Assembly (NCBI GenBank): GCA_003550305.1
Contig: QKYT01000462.1
Coordinates: 83,630 to 96,824, forward strand
Origin: Glomus cerebriforme
Taxonomy: Eukaryota; Glomeromycota; Glomeromycetes; Glomerales; Glomeraceae
Direction: 5' to 3'
DNA length: 13,195 nt
The notes under the pieces were generated by a model that searched no databases, had not been told where the DNA came from, and was given only the letters and a program-made list of their open reading frames with translations. Numbering within the stretch: the first letter of the stretch is position 1; every line of letters begins with the position of its first letter. Shown here one piece after another: positions 1-8,178 of this stretch. The translations under genes were made by a program, and so were the position numbers.

Positions 1-1015
1 TTTTAATATTTTTTTAAATAATATTAAAAGAAAAAAAAAAAATATTTTATAAAGAAAAGAGAAGAAATTACAATCATTTTTATAGGAAAAAAAAACCTTT
101 GTCAAATATTATTGGTTTGTTTTCAGTTTTATTTGTTTGAATTTTAAAACGGATTAATTAATCAAGATTTTCGTTTGGATTGTATAAGATGCATATAATT
201 TAATTATATTTGTAGGACAAAAATCATTCTTTAAATGCAGCCAATATTAAATTGGCAAATTATTTGTCGAATGTGGAGAGAATTTTCAAAAAAAAAAAAC
301 AAATTACTTTTATTTGCCAAGAAAAGACAAATAAATAACAAAAACGGAAACATATACAAATACTTACCCGAAATTTAATCCGCCTTACAAGGAGTTTTAT
401 ATTGTAGGAAAATAAAAGCTCAAACAAAAAACATATCACGTGAATTTTATTTATATGCATAATGCCGGTCAGAATTATCATAATTTCAGAATTAATAATT
501 CAAGTTTATATTAAAATATTTACTGCAATAAAACCCATCTAAGACTAAATTTGGCTAGTCTAAAATAATTAAATAATTAATATTTAATATTTAATTAAAT
601 GATTAAATTAGATTTTAGCTGCAAAACACATAAAGTAATTACTAATTATATATCATTATATAGTCTAAAAATTTTAATTCTTTTAATATTTTTTTATTTA
701 ATTTATGATAATTTTTTTTAAAATAAACATTTATTTAAATATTTTCATAAATAATTTACAAAAAAGGCTATTATTTATTAACTAATATTTAGATTCATTT
801 GTTAAAAATTATTTATTAATAAACATATAATTTACTTTAATAATATTAATAATATGTATTGTTTATTTCATGGGTAATCCTCAGGAGCATGTCACTCATT
901 AAATATACACATGATAAACTATTTTAACTATTAATATTACTTTTAAACATGGTTAATATTTTATAATAGCAATTCTGCTTTTAGATAATAAACTTCATGT
1001 ACATTAAAGTTCTTA
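1..1015. other. gene-poor AT-rich region
   Basis: I see no coding region with recognisable protein content here. The stretch is AT-rich with A and T runs (for example around 30-45 and 288-300) and many short palindromic AATTAAT-type words. The longest open frame, on the minus strand at about 260-481, has a low-complexity Phe/Ile/Cys-rich translation and overlaps a promoter-like motif, so I do not treat it as a gene. A good minus-strand splice-donor sequence (GTAAGT, plus-strand 362-367) lies about 70 bp inside the motif at 436-470. This leaves open that the 5' part of a minus-strand gene begins here and continues beyond the left edge. Confidence 0.5.
436..470 (-). promoter_or_regulatory. putative promoter motif pair, CCGG box plus TCACGTGA (copy A)
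   Basis: TCACGTGA lies at 436-443 and CCGG at 465-468, inside a tract reading CATAATGCCGGTCAGAATT on the plus strand. Read on the minus strand the order is CCGG box, about 20 bp, CACGTG palindrome, then (toward the left edge) a GTAAGT splice donor. This is the same CCGG-then-CACGTG order found upstream of the kinase gene at 10368-10397. CACGTG is the classic E-box core bound by bHLH factors. The promoter role is inferred from recurrence and order only. Confidence 0.3.
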
Positions 1016-1110
1016 TTGTCCAGAGCGTTAGCGAAGAACTATTTACTGTAATGACTTAACAAAAAATGTTTTATCTCCCATTTTTGTCCCCATCACAAAC
1101 ATCAATTTTA
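1016..1110. repeat. diverged copy of the GTCCGGAGCG-type repeat
   Basis: The start, ATTGTCCAGAGCGTTAGCG then AAGAACTAT, matches the better preserved repeat at 4801-4826 apart from a 2-base insertion and a few substitutions. Further in, TCCCATTTTTGTCCCCATCAC aligns loosely with the segment around the two ambiguous bases at 4870-4890. The middle is too diverged to align by eye. It lies just beyond the 3' end of the minus-strand reverse transcriptase remnant, so it could be part of that element's 3' tail instead of an independent repeat. Confidence 0.5.
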
Positions 1111-1269
1111 TTTCCTTTTTTGAAAATACATCATGATTATCTGTTATGTAACACTTTTCTAAAAAATACCCCTGAAATATACTAAAAAAGAAGATCACAT
1201 AATGGTATAACGCAAATAATTTGTTATTTTTGATCTTGATACTGCGATAGACTTAAACAGTTTCTGTTT

Positions 1270-2735
1270 CCCTAGTATATAGAGAATATGAGTCCAAAGC
1301 TAAGTTTTCTGTAGTTAAATTGTAGGTAAAAATTAGAACAATTAGTAATATGTGCAATTGACTTTTTCTAAGCCCTATATAAGTGAGATCTTTAGGTAAT
1401 CCAGATGAGTTAATTAGAGTATAAAATCTGTAATTTGATTTTTTCTAAGAGCTAACTTTAGTGACTTTAAGTTAACAAGACTTGGATGTGCTATAATACA
1501 ATTAACAGTAGTTTTTAAAAGGTCTAATATATGTTTACATCAAGTGTAAATCAGCAAAAAAAGCCTATCCAGTTGCTCTGTTACTGATCTGATAATAGAG
1601 AAGATTGTAAATGATATGTAAGTCTTAGTATAAGTATTCTATTATTAATATAAACCATCTAACCTATAGTAAGCTTTTTGAATTTGATAATATTACATAT
1701 ATTTCTAATTTTCTTCTTTACTATGGAAGAGTCAAAGTAGGTGGCTTTTCCTGAGGTAAACCAGATACCCAAAATTTGTTTTCTAAGAATCAAATCCAAT
1801 GCTGTAACTTTAACAACGTTCTCACCTTAACCTATAAGTATAAATTATTCCTTTTTTAGAAGTTTAGAGTTGAGAATTAGCAAAAAAAACTTGTTATCAT
1901 TAATTTAAATATCATTTATCTTAAAAAATTCATTTGAAATATTAATGATTTGTTAGAAGTTATATTTAGAGTAACCTATCCATTGTATATCATTTGCAAA
2001 TGTGGTAAAAGTATAGATGCCGTCCAAATTATTTTGGGATGTCATAAATATAATTTGGAATGTACAAATTCATTTAGTTTATATATAATTTATTAAGTAA
2101 AATGCCAAAATAATTTGGGATTTTACTATATGCCCAAATTGATTTTGGAATTTGGATGGCATTTATAGGTAAAAGCTACTCAGTTTTTGTATAATATGTA
2201 TTTCTTCAGTGATAAATTATATTGAGAAGGTCATTTAAAAATAGAATTGTAATCTAAATTCAGATCACTTTGTATGTGATGAAAGAGTAAGTCATAAAAA
2301 ATTTGCCATAATAAAGATAATATTATTTTATCTTAATCAATTTCAGCATCAGTTGTAAATAGATCAGTAAGGTCATATTCTATGATGATTGCAATTTGAT
2401 GATTATAAAAGAGATTGATAAGAAATTAATTATGTGAATAGGGATTTTAATTTGTTTCATAGCAAATTCTAATGGAATCATGTCTACAAAATTGAAAGCT
2501 TTTTTTATACTTAATTCGCTATCCATATTTCTGATTTAGTTGATTTAATATTTGAAATAATAATATAGAGAATGGATATTAGAATACTAGTATTTTCACC
2601 TGACAAATCTGCATAATTGGGACCTTTTAAAATGTTATGTTTTATTATAATGATAACAGCCTTAAAGTCAAAAGTTTGACTATATATTTGCAAAAATATT
2701 CTAATAAAAGGATAGGTTGGGTAATAGTAAGATAT
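1270..2735 (-). pseudogene. decayed non-LTR (LINE-type) reverse transcriptase, interrupted by a MITE
   Basis: Reading the minus strand from about 2735 downward gives successive reverse-transcriptase motifs in changing frames. They are QPILLLEYFCKYI, then NILKGPNYADL (2600-2640), KKAFNFVDMIPLEFA in the motif A region (about 2461-2500), and the motif B region SLLWQIFYDLL (about 2289-2321). These are followed by the motif C equivalent FANDIQW (about 1980-2003), INDI-INDNK, LGIWFTSGKA (about 1742-1775), KKLTI-MVYINNRILI (about 1625-1675) and HPSLVNLKSLK (about 1450-1490). Several in-frame stops and at least four frame changes break it. The first catalytic Asp of motif C is Asn, and the Asp expected just before KKAF is Ser, so it is dead by sequence. 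The transposon at 2012-2167 sits between motifs B and C. No endonuclease domain is visible; 17 T residues at 2749-2765 lie just beyond its 5' side. Fungal LINE-like reverse transcriptases of this style are, from memory, common in Rhizophagus. Confidence 0.85.
2012..2167. mobile_element. 156-bp hAT-like MITE with 8-bp target duplication
   Basis: The left end TATAGATGCCGTCCAAATT (2012-2030) and the reverse complement of the right end (2149-2167) match at 17 of 19 positions. Both ends are directly flanked by the same 8 bases, GGTAAAAG (2004-2011 and 2168-2175). An internal imperfect hairpin with arms GTAAAATGCCAAA and TTTGGGATTTTAC occupies 2097-2126. An 8-bp duplication is typical of the hAT superfamily, and the terminal TATAG/TATAA fits the loose hAT end consensus at most positions. 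It has no coding capacity, so it must have moved using a transposase supplied elsewhere. It interrupts the reverse transcriptase remnant: taking out the element and one GGTAAAAG rejoins the two halves in the same minus-strand frame. Confidence 0.85.
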
Positions 2736-4249
2736 TTTTTTAAAAGTATTTTTTTTTTTTTTTTTGTAATTTTTTTAAAAGTATTAGAAAAATATTAATA
2801 TAATTATTATAAATACAATATATTAATAATATAAAAAATACTTAGGATTTATATCTAATTATAAAATACCTTAATAAAGAATATTAGAGTTAATAATATT
2901 TTAAGAGAATAGTAAGTAAATTCTTTGATAATTAATTATAAGATGTAAAAATTAAGAGGATTGTATTTATTATTTTTATAGATTTCTTTATTATTAAAGA
3001 AATTGTAAATCTATAAATATAGATTGTAAGCTTTATTTTCACTTTTTTAACTTTCAAATTTTTAAAAAACTTTCAAATGAAGAGATTATAACTATTTTAT
3101 AAAGATTACTTTTTTTAAATCCAATTTTTTATTTTAAATTGATATTCTATATATGATTGCTCCATATCAAATTCTATAATATTTTAAATTTTTAACTTTA
3201 ATTTTTTCAACTTTTAATTCTTTTTTTTTAAAAGTTATTTCTATTTCACAAATTTTTTTTTTTAACTATTTACTTTTTTTTAAACTATTTCTTCTTTAAT
3301 ATAAGTCTTTTTTCTAAATTATTGTTTTGTATTATTCATAAAAATTATAGAATTAGCTAATAAAACCTATAAAAGAAATTTTCATTTTTTTTTATTTTAC
3401 TTATATTTCTCTTTCTATTTAACTTTTTTTTTAATTTATTATATTTTTTTTTAGACAAGTTAAACGTATTTATTGTATTAAGTGTCATATAATGAATACA
3501 TTCTATAAATTACGTATACATTCTCTATATAGAAAAATGTAACTTGTCGATTTAATTTATTATATTTAATTATAATATAAAATAATTTATTCTTAATTTA
3601 TTTTCATAATTTTTTTTAAAAAAACTTTTAGTAATAATTATTTTGGCAAAATTTGACTTATTTTTTTTTTAATATTAAAAATATTTTTTGCATTTGTATT
3701 ATTCCAGTTTATTTCTTTCTCAACAGAACTTTTTTTTTATTTTTTAACTATTATTCTTTTTAGAAACCTTTATAATTATTACAGTTATTAAAATATCAGT
3801 AATAAATATAATCATTTCTTGAATTTAGGTAGGATAATTATTGTTATAGTTATAATATTAGATTCTTATTAACTTCTTATATAGATTCTTGTAGTTTAGA
3901 AGTAATTAAACAAAAAGTAGATTTTAAATTAAATTTTAAATTAGATTTAGATATGTAAATTTAATAGCTGATAGTTATAATTTTAAAGTTAAAGTAAAAA
4001 TATATAAATTAACTAGACATATTATCTATTATAAAAGATTAATTTAGATAAATACCTATTTTTATAATGGTAAAACTAGGGGATTTAACAAATAGGCAAA
4101 ATAATAAAATGTAGTAATTTGATAAAGCTATACTAAAGTCTTATTAAAAAGTTAGTGAAATTTAATGAAAGGTAAAACTGAAACTATAATAAAACTATAG
4201 TAAAAATTTAGTAAAACTAAGTATAGGATTTTTTAAACAAAATTTATAT
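2736..4249. other. low-complexity AT-rich region without genes
   Basis: No coding region, RNA gene or conserved protein fragment is recognisable in either strand. The region is dominated by T runs of 7-17 bases (2749-2765, many between 3040 and 3760). Visible structure includes a direct repeat of TTTTTTTAAAAGTATT (2735-2750 and 2770-2785) and an imperfect hairpin at 2978-3014 (ATAGATTTCTTTA against TAAAGAAA and AAATCTAT). There is also a 95-bp inverted-repeat unit at 3454-3548, and a stretch around 4140-4225 with repeated ATAGTAAAA / AGTAAAACT words. None of this needs a function. Confidence 0.6.
3454..3548. repeat. possible 95-bp miniature inverted-repeat unit
   Basis: GACAAGTTA at 3454-3462 is perfectly inverted at 3540-3548 (TAACTTGTC). 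The interior has a repeated word, ATACATTCT, at about 3497-3505 and 3517-3525. It is less T-rich than its surroundings. The 17-base word TTTAATTTATTATATTT occurs on both sides (3430-3446 and 3551-3567), but not immediately next to the inverted ends, so it is not a clean target duplication. It could be a small MITE or a chance arrangement in AT-rich sequence. Confidence 0.35.
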
Positions 4250-4251
4250 TA

Positions 4252-4580
4252 CAGTTAAACTTTAATATAGCAAATTCTCAATATAGTAAGACTTTTAAGT
4301 ATATAATAAACTTAATTTAAACTTATATATATTTTACTCTTTATAAATGCATATCCTTTTTAAATATACATTCTGCTATTTTTTTTACTATAGTTCTAAA
4401 AAGAAGGATATACTTAAGAAGGTTATAATAAATTTTTGATATTTAACTAATCAAATTTGTTAAATATACTTTGTTATAATAAATTAGCTAATTAAATTTT
4501 TTAAAAAATTCATTATAATCTTATAGTAAAATTGAATTTAGAGTTCAGATCTTAGAGTTTGTTATATTAAGGGTTAATTG
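4252..4580. mobile_element. 329-bp Tigger/pogo-like MITE with TA flanks
   Basis: The left end begins CAGTTAAACTTTAATATAG and is preceded by TA (4250-4251). The right terminal repeat is at 4555-4580 and is followed by TA (4581-4582). Including the TA, the two ends match inversely at 23 of 28 positions. The form CAGT..AAAC..T..ATAT..C..A..C is that of Tigger/pogo (Tc1-mariner group) ends. Subterminal words such as TTATAATAAATT (about 4424 and 4473) look like the TTATAACGAATT words common in these elements with CG changed to TA. No transposase coding is present, so it is a non-autonomous, ageing copy. Confidence 0.7.
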
Positions 4581-4584
4581 TAAT

Positions 4585-4800
4585 ATCTTTTCAAAATACA
4601 ATTTATAGTTTAATTTCAATAATTTCATAATAAATTATTAGAAGAATTGTAGATAAAGTGTAAGGGCCAGTTTATGTTAAGAAGGAGTTGCTATCACACC
4701 CCACCTTTACAAATCTACTTTCTTGCATGATAAGTTATATTTTTCTTTTTAGAGGATGTATTTGTAATTTATATGATGTATTCATCTATAATGACACTAA
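4585..4800. other. unassigned spacer
   Basis: This stretch lies between the Tigger-like MITE and the GTCCGGAGCG repeat. The segment 4660-4735 is less AT-rich than its surroundings (GGGCCAG, CACACCCCACC), but I recognise no protein, RNA or repeat family in it. Confidence 0.4.
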
Positions 4801-4802
4801 TT

Positions 4803-4967
4803 GTCCGGAGCGAAGCGAAGGACTATATATTTTTATGCGAGGTGATAACCATTATTATCACGTGGCGATTTCCNTTTGTCCGGTNACGTGTCTTAAATTT
4901 GATTGATTGATAATAAATAAATATTGATTACTAAAAAAAAATAAAAATAAAAATATGCGCTCCGGAC
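4803..4967. repeat. GTCCGGAGCG inverted-end repeat containing two ambiguous bases
   Basis: GTCCGGAGCG at 4803-4812 is perfectly inverted as CGCTCCGGAC at 4958-4967, giving a 165-bp unit. The left end continues as AAGCGAAGGACTATAT, so GTCC...GGAC also forms a short hairpin. A second hairpin, GTGATAA (4842-4848) with TTATCAC (4855-4861), runs into CACGTGGCG. The only two N bases of the window are at 4874 and 4885. The unit is clearly richer in GC and CpG than its surroundings. A diverged relative of its left part lies at 1016-1110. No obvious target duplication flanks the unit, so it may be a MITE or the tail of a larger dispersed element. Confidence 0.55.
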
Positions 4968-5165
4968 TTAAAATGGTTTCCATTTCCTAGTACAATAAAT
5001 ATAACTAACTTATTTTAGGAAAAAAAAATTTTTCATAATAAATCTATAATATATGAATTTTTAATTTGCTAAACTTTTCTTTAAAACCAATGTCAATATT
5101 TAAAAAAATATTTTTGAATTTAGTCACGGATCACGGGTTTTATAATTTTGAAAATCATTACAATT

Positions 5166-5241
5166 CCGGCCAGAATTAGAATTACCTAATTTTGCCCGAA
5201 TTAAATAATTAGGGGCCGAAATTAAAATTTGATTCACGTGA
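5166..5241 (+). promoter_or_regulatory. putative motif pair, CCGGCC box plus TCACGTGA (copy B)
   Basis: ATTCCGGCCAGAATTAG begins at 5163 and TCACGTGA lies at 5234-5241, with a second GGCCG at 5213-5217 between them. The order on the plus strand matches copy C in front of the kinase gene, but the spacing (about 65 bp) is larger. No convincing gene follows within a few hundred bases; downstream are a Tigger-like terminus and a broken reading frame. The motif may therefore belong to a repeat or to a dead gene. Function is inferred only from recurrence. Confidence 0.3.
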
Positions 5242-5311
5242 CTTTTGATGCATCGAACGAAAAAATTTAATTCACCAAACAAAATATACCGAAGTTTTGT
5301 TCCTAAACCTT

Positions 5312-5337
5312 GAGTTCGGCATATCGAGGTTTGACTG
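5312..5337 (-). mobile_element. isolated Tigger/pogo-like terminal inverted repeat
   Basis: On the minus strand this reads CAGTCAAACCTCGATATGCC followed by GAACTC, with TA immediately outside (5338-5339). It has the same layout as the ends of the MITE at 4252-4580 but keeps its C and G bases. The matching partner should lie at a lower coordinate; I find no intact second copy in the window. It is therefore either a solo end or the right end of an element whose left end has decayed or been lost. Confidence 0.5.
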
Positions 5338-5352
5338 TATAACAATGGACTT

Positions 5353-5683
5353 ATAAGATATTGAGGTGCCGAGGACTGTGGAAGCTTTCTCGAAACTTTT
5401 AGCAGCTGTAAAAATTATTTTTATCCAGGACAAGAGATGTTTTTTTTATGAGGTATTAAAGGTCATCATAGACGCCTAAAAAATGATGAGCCAAAAAAAA
5501 TTTCTATACAGTATATTATGGTATGCAGCACTAAATGATAATTACAAATATGTTAGTCTCTTGAAACAAATTATATGTGATGCAGATGCTAATACAGTAG
5601 ATAGACCAACTATAATTGTCAAAATAAAGGCTAATAAAGAACTAAATTCTAAAGAGAATATTCGAGGCAGGTATTTAATTTAG
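5353..5683 (+). pseudogene. possible decayed reading frame of unknown identity
   Basis: One frame stays open from about 5353 (DIEVPRTVEAFSKLLAAVK...) to a TAA at 5477-5479. It continues in the same frame from ATG at 5483 for 66 residues (MMSQKKFLYSILWYAALND...) to TAG at 5681-5683. The composition is more protein-like than the surrounding DNA, with few homopolymers, but I recognise no family or motif. A TAA at 5350-5352 closes the upstream side. It could be a remnant of a gene or transposon, or simply chance. Confidence 0.2.
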
Positions 5684-5689
5684 AATTAT

Positions 5690-6260
5690 ACTTAGTAAAG
5701 TAATTTTTATTTTAAATCTGACAAATTTAAGCAATTTCCATCATTCATAATATAATCTGAACCGTTATTAAATGAAACATTAATTATTGGGATTTCTTCG
5801 ACATTCTTAGTAATTAGTAATACATATTTACATATTTTGTGTAATTTTTGTACGTTTAAAACTCGATATAAAACTGGTAATTTATTTGTGTAAAATTATT
5901 ATCCAAGGATTTATGATAACAGGTATTAAATTTCTTTTTATGGTCAATTAATCTTAATACGCTAATTGGCATATTGGCATAATGGTATAAATTTTTAAAT
6001 AAAAATGCAAAAAAAATTTCTAAAAAAAATATTTATAAAATTGACTGGTAATTATTTTTTTTTCTTGCAAAGTAGATAAGACTCGTTTGTCTGAATTTAT
6101 TTAATTTTATTCTTTCAAATACAATTGATTATAGGATTTAATTGAATAATTTGCGCATAATTTTCTACGAATATTGTTTATAATTGAAAAATTGACTTTT
6201 TCAATTTAACAATAAAAAGATAACTGTCATTTTCGAATACCTCTGTTTAAATTTCTATTA
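5690..6260. other. upstream region of the lipid-transfer gene
   Basis: I see no coding region. The sequence is AT-rich but less homopolymeric than 2736-4249. It should contain the promoter and transcription start of the gene at 6363-8178. I find no CACGTG box here and no unambiguous TATA box. Confidence 0.4.
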
Positions 6261-6261
6261 G

Positions 6262-6348
6262 GTAAGTCATTTATTTTTAAGATGTTAATTTATTTAACGT
6301 ATAATATACTTAATTAATCAAAAAAATTTTTTTTTTATTAATTTCCAG
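6262..6348 (+). other. probable 5'-UTR intron of the lipid-transfer gene
   Basis: A strong donor (G|GTAAGT, GT at 6262-6263) and a pyrimidine-rich acceptor (TTTCCAG, AG at 6347-6348) enclose 87 bp. That is the same size range as the coding introns of the gene. The acceptor lies 14 bp before the ATG at 6363. The sequence just upstream of the donor has no ATG, so the intron would lie wholly in the leader. It supports 6363 as the true start codon. RNA evidence is not available here. Confidence 0.55.
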
Positions 6349-6362
6349 TTGCTGTAAAATAT

Positions 6363-8178
6363 ATGGCTGCAAATTCAACACTAACATTAGACTCATTAGT
6401 TTCTTCAGATTGTGAATCGTTTAAAGATTCATCAAGATGTTCAAAAGATGAAACAATGACAATTTCAACAGAAAACACATCATTATCAACATTAGAAATG
6501 GATTTAGAATCAAGTGATAAAACTCTTGATCATCTTATTTCTGAAAGACATAGAAAAGTAACAACTTCCCTTCATCTTGAGGAAAGTGATAATGACCATC
6601 AAAGTAAATTCAAAACTTTATTTGGTTTATTAAAAAATTTTATTGGCGTAAAAGATATCGTCTCTTTGTAGGTATCCGACTGGGAATTGGCGGAAATGTT
6701 TTTTTTTTTTTTTTGAAAATTTCATGCAAATTTTTTTAAACTTTTAGGCGCATTTCACTTCCTGCACAGCTTTTGGAACCTATTGGAAATTTGGAATATT
6801 GGAATTATAATGATAGGCCAGATTATTTGCTTTGGTAACTATTTGCTGTGAATTTCGTTTCTCAATTGTTATTAAAAACTATGCTAAACGTTTTTTAATT
6901 TGAATGATTCTTTTAGCATTGGAGATTCCGATGATCCAGTTGAAAGAATGCTGGCATCAATTCGCTGGTGGTTCTCCAAAGACTTAAAACATGTGGTAAG
7001 TTACCCACCCCGTCACAACCGTTTATATGTCCCTTCTTGTTCGATGCAAATTTTAAATTCATTCTTCATCTTCGATTTTTAATAGAAAGGAAAATTAATA
7101 AAACCATACAATTCAATTCTTGGTGAACAATTTTCATGTCATTGGGATGTAACCTCACCAAAATTTGACAATGGAAAATTTATTGATGACCCAGTATCAA
7201 ATTTAACGGGGATATCAAAGGGAGAAAAAAAATATCGAGTAACATGCATAAATGAACAAATTTCTCATCATCCTCCTGTATCAGCATTTTATTATCTATG
7301 TGAGGAGAAAGGTGTTTCGGCTTACGGAATTGATCAAATTGTTGCTAAATTTACTGGAACTTCTGTCAAAGTTGGACCAGGAGAGCAAAATAAAGGAATT
7401 TATATTAATTTAGCTAAAAGAGATAATGAAGAATATTTATTAGCACATCCCGTTGCTTCAGTACAAGGATGGTTAAAAGCTTCATTATATATTGCAGTAA
7501 GTGAATCTTGTATCATTACTTGTCCTAAAACTAAGTTAAAGACGATTCTTGAATATAAAGAAGAGGTATGGGAACATAGAAGATGATCTTTTCTTTACAT
7601 GCTCCATTCAGAAAATTAATTGAAGAACTTTTTTATGTTTAGAAATGGCTTGGTAAACCTAAGTTTGCTATTGAAGGGAAAATTTTCAGGTATGATCCGA
7701 AAAATGATGATATTAATAAATTAAAAAATATTAATGACGATAATGTTGTTGCTGAGATTACTGGAAGTTGGAGAGGTCAAGTGCATGCAACAAGACGTGG
7801 TACAAACGTAAGTGCAATATTTAGAGTTTTTTGGTAATACATAATTTACATACAAATCTTTAATTTAAACTGATTGACTAGGAGACACGATTATTGCTTG
7901 ACATGGAAAAGTTAGAAGCTGTTCCAAAGCAAGTAAAACCACTTTCTCAGCAAGGTCCACTTGAATCAAGAAAAGTTTGGCAACATGTTACTTCTGCTTT
8001 ATTCTCAAAAGATTATACTAAAGCAACAAAAGAAAAGCAAATCATTGAAGAAAGACAAAGACAAAAGGCTGCTGAAAGGAAATCCAATAAACAAGAATTT
8101 GAGAGTGTTCTCTTTAAATTACCAGTTATTCGTGGTAAACCTGAATTGAAACACGCTGGTATTGATGCTTTAAAATAA
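6363..8178 (+). CDS. oxysterol-binding-protein-related (OSBP/ORP/Osh) lipid transfer protein
   Basis: There are six coding exons, 6363-6667, 6748-6834, 6917-6995, 7086-7565, 7643-7807 and 7882-8178, all with GT-AG introns of 74-90 bp. They encode 470 residues. Proteins of this family carry a sterol or phosphatidylserine molecule between membranes, usually in exchange for PI4P. Residues 1-75 are Ser/Thr- and acidic-rich and probably disordered; from about 85 the lipid-binding domain follows. The family signature EQISHHPP is at residues 214-221. Residues matching the known PI4P ligands of yeast Osh4 are present: K163 and N166 (KPYNSILGE), H218/H219, and K424, E428 and R432 near the C-terminus. 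There is no PH domain, ankyrin repeat, FFAT motif or membrane segment that I can see, so it is a short ORP of the Osh4-to-Osh7 size class. The lipid carried cannot be settled from this reading. The first donor must be GTAGGT at 6668, because reading on meets a stop. The gene looks intact. Confidence 0.93.

Noticed and set aside
260..481. Minus-strand open frame of 73 codons
   Set aside because: Phe/Ile/Cys-rich low-complexity translation, no motif, and it overlaps promoter-like sequence and a splice donor.
4351..4413. Inverted TATCCTT / AAGGATA pair as a separate small element
   Set aside because: Ends are short and imperfect, and it lies wholly inside the Tigger-like MITE, so it is better seen as internal structure.
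4688..4906. Plus-strand open frame running through the GTCCGGAGCG repeat
   Set aside because: It crosses a repeat with hairpins and two N bases; no protein similarity is recognisable.
5124..5345. Minus-strand open frame of 73 codons
   Set aside because: It is the complement of the Tigger-like terminus and motif copy B; the translation resembles no protein.
6668..6677. Alternative donor GTATCC at 6672 for exon 1
   Set aside because: Using it would include the in-frame TAG at 6669-6671; the GTAGGT donor at 6668 gives LRISLP as expected for the family.
6900..7082. Plus-strand frame extending exon 3 of the lipid-transfer gene
   Set aside because: The part after 6995 is intron 3: a GTAAGT donor and a TTTTTAATAG acceptor give the expected KPYNSILGE continuation from 7086.
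7961..8149. Second frame of 62 codons inside the last exon of the lipid-transfer gene
   Set aside because: Shadow of the real frame, Lys/Leu-rich and without motif.
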